Below, piece by piece: positions 6,588 to 8,084 of a stretch of DNA of 8,084 bases; the stretch's first letter is position 1; the number at the start of each line of letters is the position of its first letter. Location of the stretch: assembly GCA_004356175.1 (NCBI GenBank), contig SMXV01000051.1, positions 1 through 8,084 of the forward strand, given 5' to 3'. Under the pieces are notes generated by a model. The model was not told where the DNA came from. It saw nothing but the letters and a program-made list of their open reading frames with translations, and ran no database searches. The translations under genes and the position numbers were made by a program. This stretch comes from Acidobacteriota bacterium (GTDB lineage Bacteria > Actinomycetota > Acidimicrobiia > Spongiisociales > UBA5794).

Positions 6588-7299
6588 ATCTGTTCCCGAC
6601 CTGTGCAACCAGTACGTTCGGTGTGCCGGTGGTGCGCTCTCGAAAGCCGCGTTCGATGTCATCCAGATCGCGGCCATCGACGACTGTCGCGCTCCAGCCC
6701 TCAACCTCGAAACGGCTCGTGATTCCGCCAGGCCAACCGTGTAAGGAGCTGTTGTTGTCGATTACGATCACGGTGAGGCGCGAAAGCCCGAATCGGCCCG
6801 CAAGCGCTATAGCCTCACTATTGGAACCCTCGTCAAGTTCGCCGTCGCCAATCAGGCAGTAGATGTCTCCGTCGTAACCGTCGATTGACATGGCGAGTGC
6901 GGCCCCAACTGAGAGCGCAAGTCCATGTCCGAGCGAGCCAGACGAGATGTCCACACCCGGGACGAGCATGCGGTCAGGATGGTGTCCCAGAATCGAGTCC
7001 CTACCGCCGAAGGTGGAGAGGTCGTCGGTCGACAGGAAGCCCTTTGCGGCGAGAACCGCATAGAAAGACATCGGTCCGTGTCCCTTGGACAGGTAGAACA
7101 AGTCGCGGCGAGGTGAATCAGCAGTCGAGGGATTGACGTTGAGAATCCGGTCGTACAGTGTCCAAATCACGTCGAGCGTCGAGTTCGCCGCTTCAGAGTG
7201 TCTTTCATCTCCGGTCATGATCTGGATCAGGCGAGCCAGATCGTCGTAGTTGTAGGTGGTGGTCCGCTGGGTGAGAGTGGTGTGTTGTGCATGTACCAT
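6580..7299 (-). CDS. transketolase-family enzyme, N-terminal subunit (ThDP-binding)
   Basis: A 239-residue protein with the diphosphate-binding half of a transketolase. Motifs in order are SKGHGPMSFYAVLAAKGF (71-88), LGHHPDRMLVPGVD (104-117), SSGSLGHGL (119-127), and the ThDP/Mg signature GDGELDEGSN (151-160) ending in DNN (181-183). These are the family's cofactor ligands and the active-site histidines. It ends soon after NVLVAQVGNRYV, so the KGKGVSFME...WH tail of ordinary transketolases is missing, and the stretch between DNN and EGW is short. The start is ATG 7299 (MVHAQHT): the SoxR-type promoter upstream places +1 at about this base, while the upstream ATG at 7320 lies within the operator. 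The transcript is therefore predicted leaderless. It is first gene of an operon with the C-terminal subunit, divergent from soxR, and probably SoxR-activated in response to redox-cycling compounds. Confidence 0.88.
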   Translation of the reverse strand: MVHAQHTTLTQRTTTYNYDDLARLIQIMTGDERHSEAANSTLDVIWTLYDRILNVNPSTADSPRRDLFYLSKGHGPMSFYAVLAAKGFLSTDDLSTFGGRDSILGHHPDRMLVPGVDISSGSLGHGLALSVGAALAMSIDGYDGDIYCLIGDGELDEGSNSEAIALAGRFGLSRLTVIVIDNNSSLHGWPGGITSRFEVEGWSATVVDGRDLDDIERGFRERTTGTPNVLVAQVGNRYV

Positions 7300-7313
7300 G
7301 AAGCGAACATACA
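7285..7313 (+). promoter_or_regulatory. candidate soxR promoter
   Basis: TTGTGC (7285-7290), 17 bp, then CATACA (7308-7313) is a possible promoter reading towards soxR, with a start near 7320 inside the SoxR box. It would leave a leader of about 28 nt holding the ribosome-binding site and would make soxR self-repressing. The -10 match is poor. Confidence 0.2.
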
Positions 7314-7336
7314 ACTTCAAGGTAACTTGAAGTCAA
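7306..7336 (-). promoter_or_regulatory. SoxR/MerR-type promoter of the transketolase operon, 19-bp spacer
   Basis: On the minus strand TTGACT (-35, 7331-7336) and TATGTT (-10, 7306-7311) are separated by exactly 19 bp, the overlong spacing that MerR-family activators such as SoxR correct by distorting the DNA. The SoxR box lies between the two hexamers and overlaps half of the -35. Transcription is expected to start about 7 nt after the -10, at or next to the ATG at 7299. Confidence 0.75.
7314..7333. promoter_or_regulatory. SoxR box (operator)
   Basis: ACTTCAAGGTAACTTGAAGT has 8-bp perfect inverted arms (ACTTCAAG and CTTGAAGT) around a 4-bp centre. The core TCAAGGTAACTTGA differs in one base from the TCAAGTTAACTTGA core of the E. 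coli soxS operator as I recall it. It lies between soxR and the divergent transketolase operon and within the 19-bp promoter spacer, as in known SoxR targets. Confidence 0.85.
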
Positions 7337-7340
7337 GGAG
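7335..7340 (+). promoter_or_regulatory. soxR ribosome-binding site
   Basis: AAGGAG sits 7 nt before GTG 7348 and settles the soxR start. It begins right after the SoxR box and shares two bases with the -35 of the divergent promoter. Confidence 0.75.
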
Positions 7341-7347
7341 TATCTTT

Positions 7348-7806
7348 GTGAAAGAACACTTGACGATCGGCGAGCTGTCGCAACGGTCCGGGATTGCAAC
7401 TTCCGCGCTTCGGTTCTATGAAGAGAGAGGCCTCATCTCTTCGACTCGGACTGACGGAAACCAACGGAGGTATCAACGATCCGCTCTTCGCACCGTGTCA
7501 GTGATTCGCGCTGCACAAGAGATCGGATTGACACTGTCCGAGATAGGTCTCGCGTTGGAGTCCCTGCCAGGTTCTGCTGCCCCAACCGCGGCCGACTGGG
7601 CGACAATGGCGAAAGGTTGGAAGTCGATGCTTGACGATCGAATCGATCGTCTCATCGCGCTGCGCGACCAGCTCGGTAGCTGCATTGGGTGCGGGTGTCT
7701 GTCCCTAAAGTCGTGCGCACTTTTCAATCCAGACGACAAAGTAGGATCCTCCGGCACCGGTGCCCGGTATCTCTCGGATGCTTCGCTCCGCCCGGTGCTG
7801 AGGTGA
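7348..7806 (+). CDS. soxR: redox-sensing MerR-family activator SoxR
   Basis: A 152-residue dimeric transcription factor that senses superoxide-generating or redox-cycling compounds through oxidation of a [2Fe-2S] cluster. The N-terminal winged-helix MerR domain reads LTIGELSQRSGIATSALRFY (5-24), then EERGLISSTRT and NQRRYQ. A dimerisation helix follows (about 80-108). The cluster motif CIGCGCLSLKSC has cysteines 112, 115, 117 and 123, the C-x2-C-x-C-x5-C spacing of SoxR, followed by ALFNP. Length is close to the E. coli protein (about 154). GTG 7348 is chosen because of AAGGAG 7 nt upstream and because the MerR domain begins there, although the frame is open further upstream. It is divergent from the transketolase operon with the SoxR box between. 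Actinobacterial SoxR proteins generally act directly on target genes without SoxS, which fits this arrangement. Confidence 0.96.
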   Translation: MKEHLTIGELSQRSGIATSALRFYEERGLISSTRTDGNQRRYQRSALRTVSVIRAAQEIGLTLSEIGLALESLPGSAAPTAADWATMAKGWKSMLDDRIDRLIALRDQLGSCIGCGCLSLKSCALFNPDDKVGSSGTGARYLSDASLRPVLR

Positions 7807-7808
7807 AA

Positions 7809-8084
7809 CTACTTGGCTTGATGGATTGAGTCGCTTCTGCTATCGAGTGAGCTCAGCCACTTGGTCAGAATTGTTGTCACGCGATTGTCGAGCGGCTTGA
7901 GAACCTGCTTTGTGTATTTCGTCGGGCTTGAAGTCTCGGCTTCCTCGGATCGCAAGGTGTGGTCGACATCGGGAACGAGGTGTGTCTCAATGCCATCGCC
8001 TGCGATGTCGGTCATTGTCCCAAGATCCTTGGGGTCCACCTGCACGTCTTTCGATCCCGTGATTGCGAGAAGCAGGACTGTCGG
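7809..8084 (-). CDS. alpha/beta hydrolase, C-terminal part (5' end outside window)
   Basis: The last 91 residues of a protein whose start lies beyond the window; the frame is open to base 8084. The fragment begins PTVLLLAITGSKDVQV, the strand and turn that carry the catalytic acid in alpha/beta hydrolases (Asp13 of the fragment), and continues to VPDVDHTLR with the catalytic His42. It closes with a helix containing IVTKWL-like spacing (TTILTKWL). These two elements and their spacing fit a serine hydrolase or esterase; the nucleophile serine is not in view. The GTG at 8045 should not be taken as the start because it falls inside the conserved KDVQV strand. The gene converges on soxR with 2 nt between the stops. 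The substrate is unknown, and there is no evidence that it belongs to the SoxR regulon. Confidence 0.75.
   Translation of the reverse strand, partial: PTVLLLAITGSKDVQVDPKDLGTMTDIAGDGIETHLVPDVDHTLRSEEAETSSPTKYTKQVLKPLDNRVTTILTKWLSSLDSRSDSIHQAK

Noticed and set aside
6588..6704. 39-residue N-terminal extension of the transketolase C-terminal subunit
   Set aside because: It overlaps the conserved N-terminal subunit by more than 100 nt, shows no domain content, and the ATG at 6587 fits the domain start.
7198..7347. Upstream extension of soxR by 50 residues
   Set aside because: It would run through the SoxR box and the divergent gene. The MerR domain begins at GTG 7348, which has an AAGGAG site.
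7753..7764. Perfect palindrome GGCACCGGTGCC near the soxR 3' end
   Set aside because: It is within coding sequence, has no T-tract, and short GC-rich palindromes are expected in DNA of this composition, so a terminator or operator role is not supported.
1..8084. Insertion sequences, CRISPR arrays, tRNA or rRNA genes, attachment sites
   Set aside because: No transposase, regularly spaced repeats, tRNA-like cloverleaf or rRNA stretch was seen on reading both strands.

Overview
The window looks like a stretch of chromosome from a moderately high-GC bacterium, most likely an actinomycete-type organism (Actinomycetota, perhaps Acidimicrobiia). This is an inference from codon choice, GTG starts, a SoxR without a SoxS, a stand-alone Nfu N-terminal domain and one predicted leaderless transcript. 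No rRNA, tRNA, CRISPR array or mobile element was found. Both ends cut through genes.

Left part, plus strand: the 3' part of moaA (molybdenum cofactor synthesis, 2-658), a 93-nt gap with a weak hairpin, then two tightly linked small envelope genes. These are a membrane-anchored LysM protein (752-1252) and, 2 nt later, a single-pass membrane protein with an exported C-terminal domain (1255-1881). A minus-strand gene for a stand-alone Nfu/NifU N-terminal domain protein (1882-2133) converges on them; the two stop codons are adjacent and lie inside a palindrome.

Middle: divergent from the Nfu-like gene is a translationally coupled pair for the two subunits of a hydantoinase/oxoprolinase/acetone-carboxylase type enzyme (HyuA 2179-4098, HyuB 4095-5639). 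No transporter, regulator or third subunit is visible, so the substrate cannot be named.

Right part: a minus-strand operon encodes a two-subunit thiamine-diphosphate enzyme of the transketolase family (N-terminal subunit 6580-7299, C-terminal subunit 5667-6587, 8-nt overlap). It is divergent from soxR (7348-7806), which has the intact [2Fe-2S] cysteine motif. The intergenic region holds a near-canonical SoxR box inside a promoter with the 19-bp spacer expected for MerR/SoxR activation. That promoter points into the transketolase operon and appears to start transcription at its ATG. This redox-switched split transketolase is the most interesting system here. The window ends in the C-terminal part of an alpha/beta hydrolase (minus strand), convergent with soxR.
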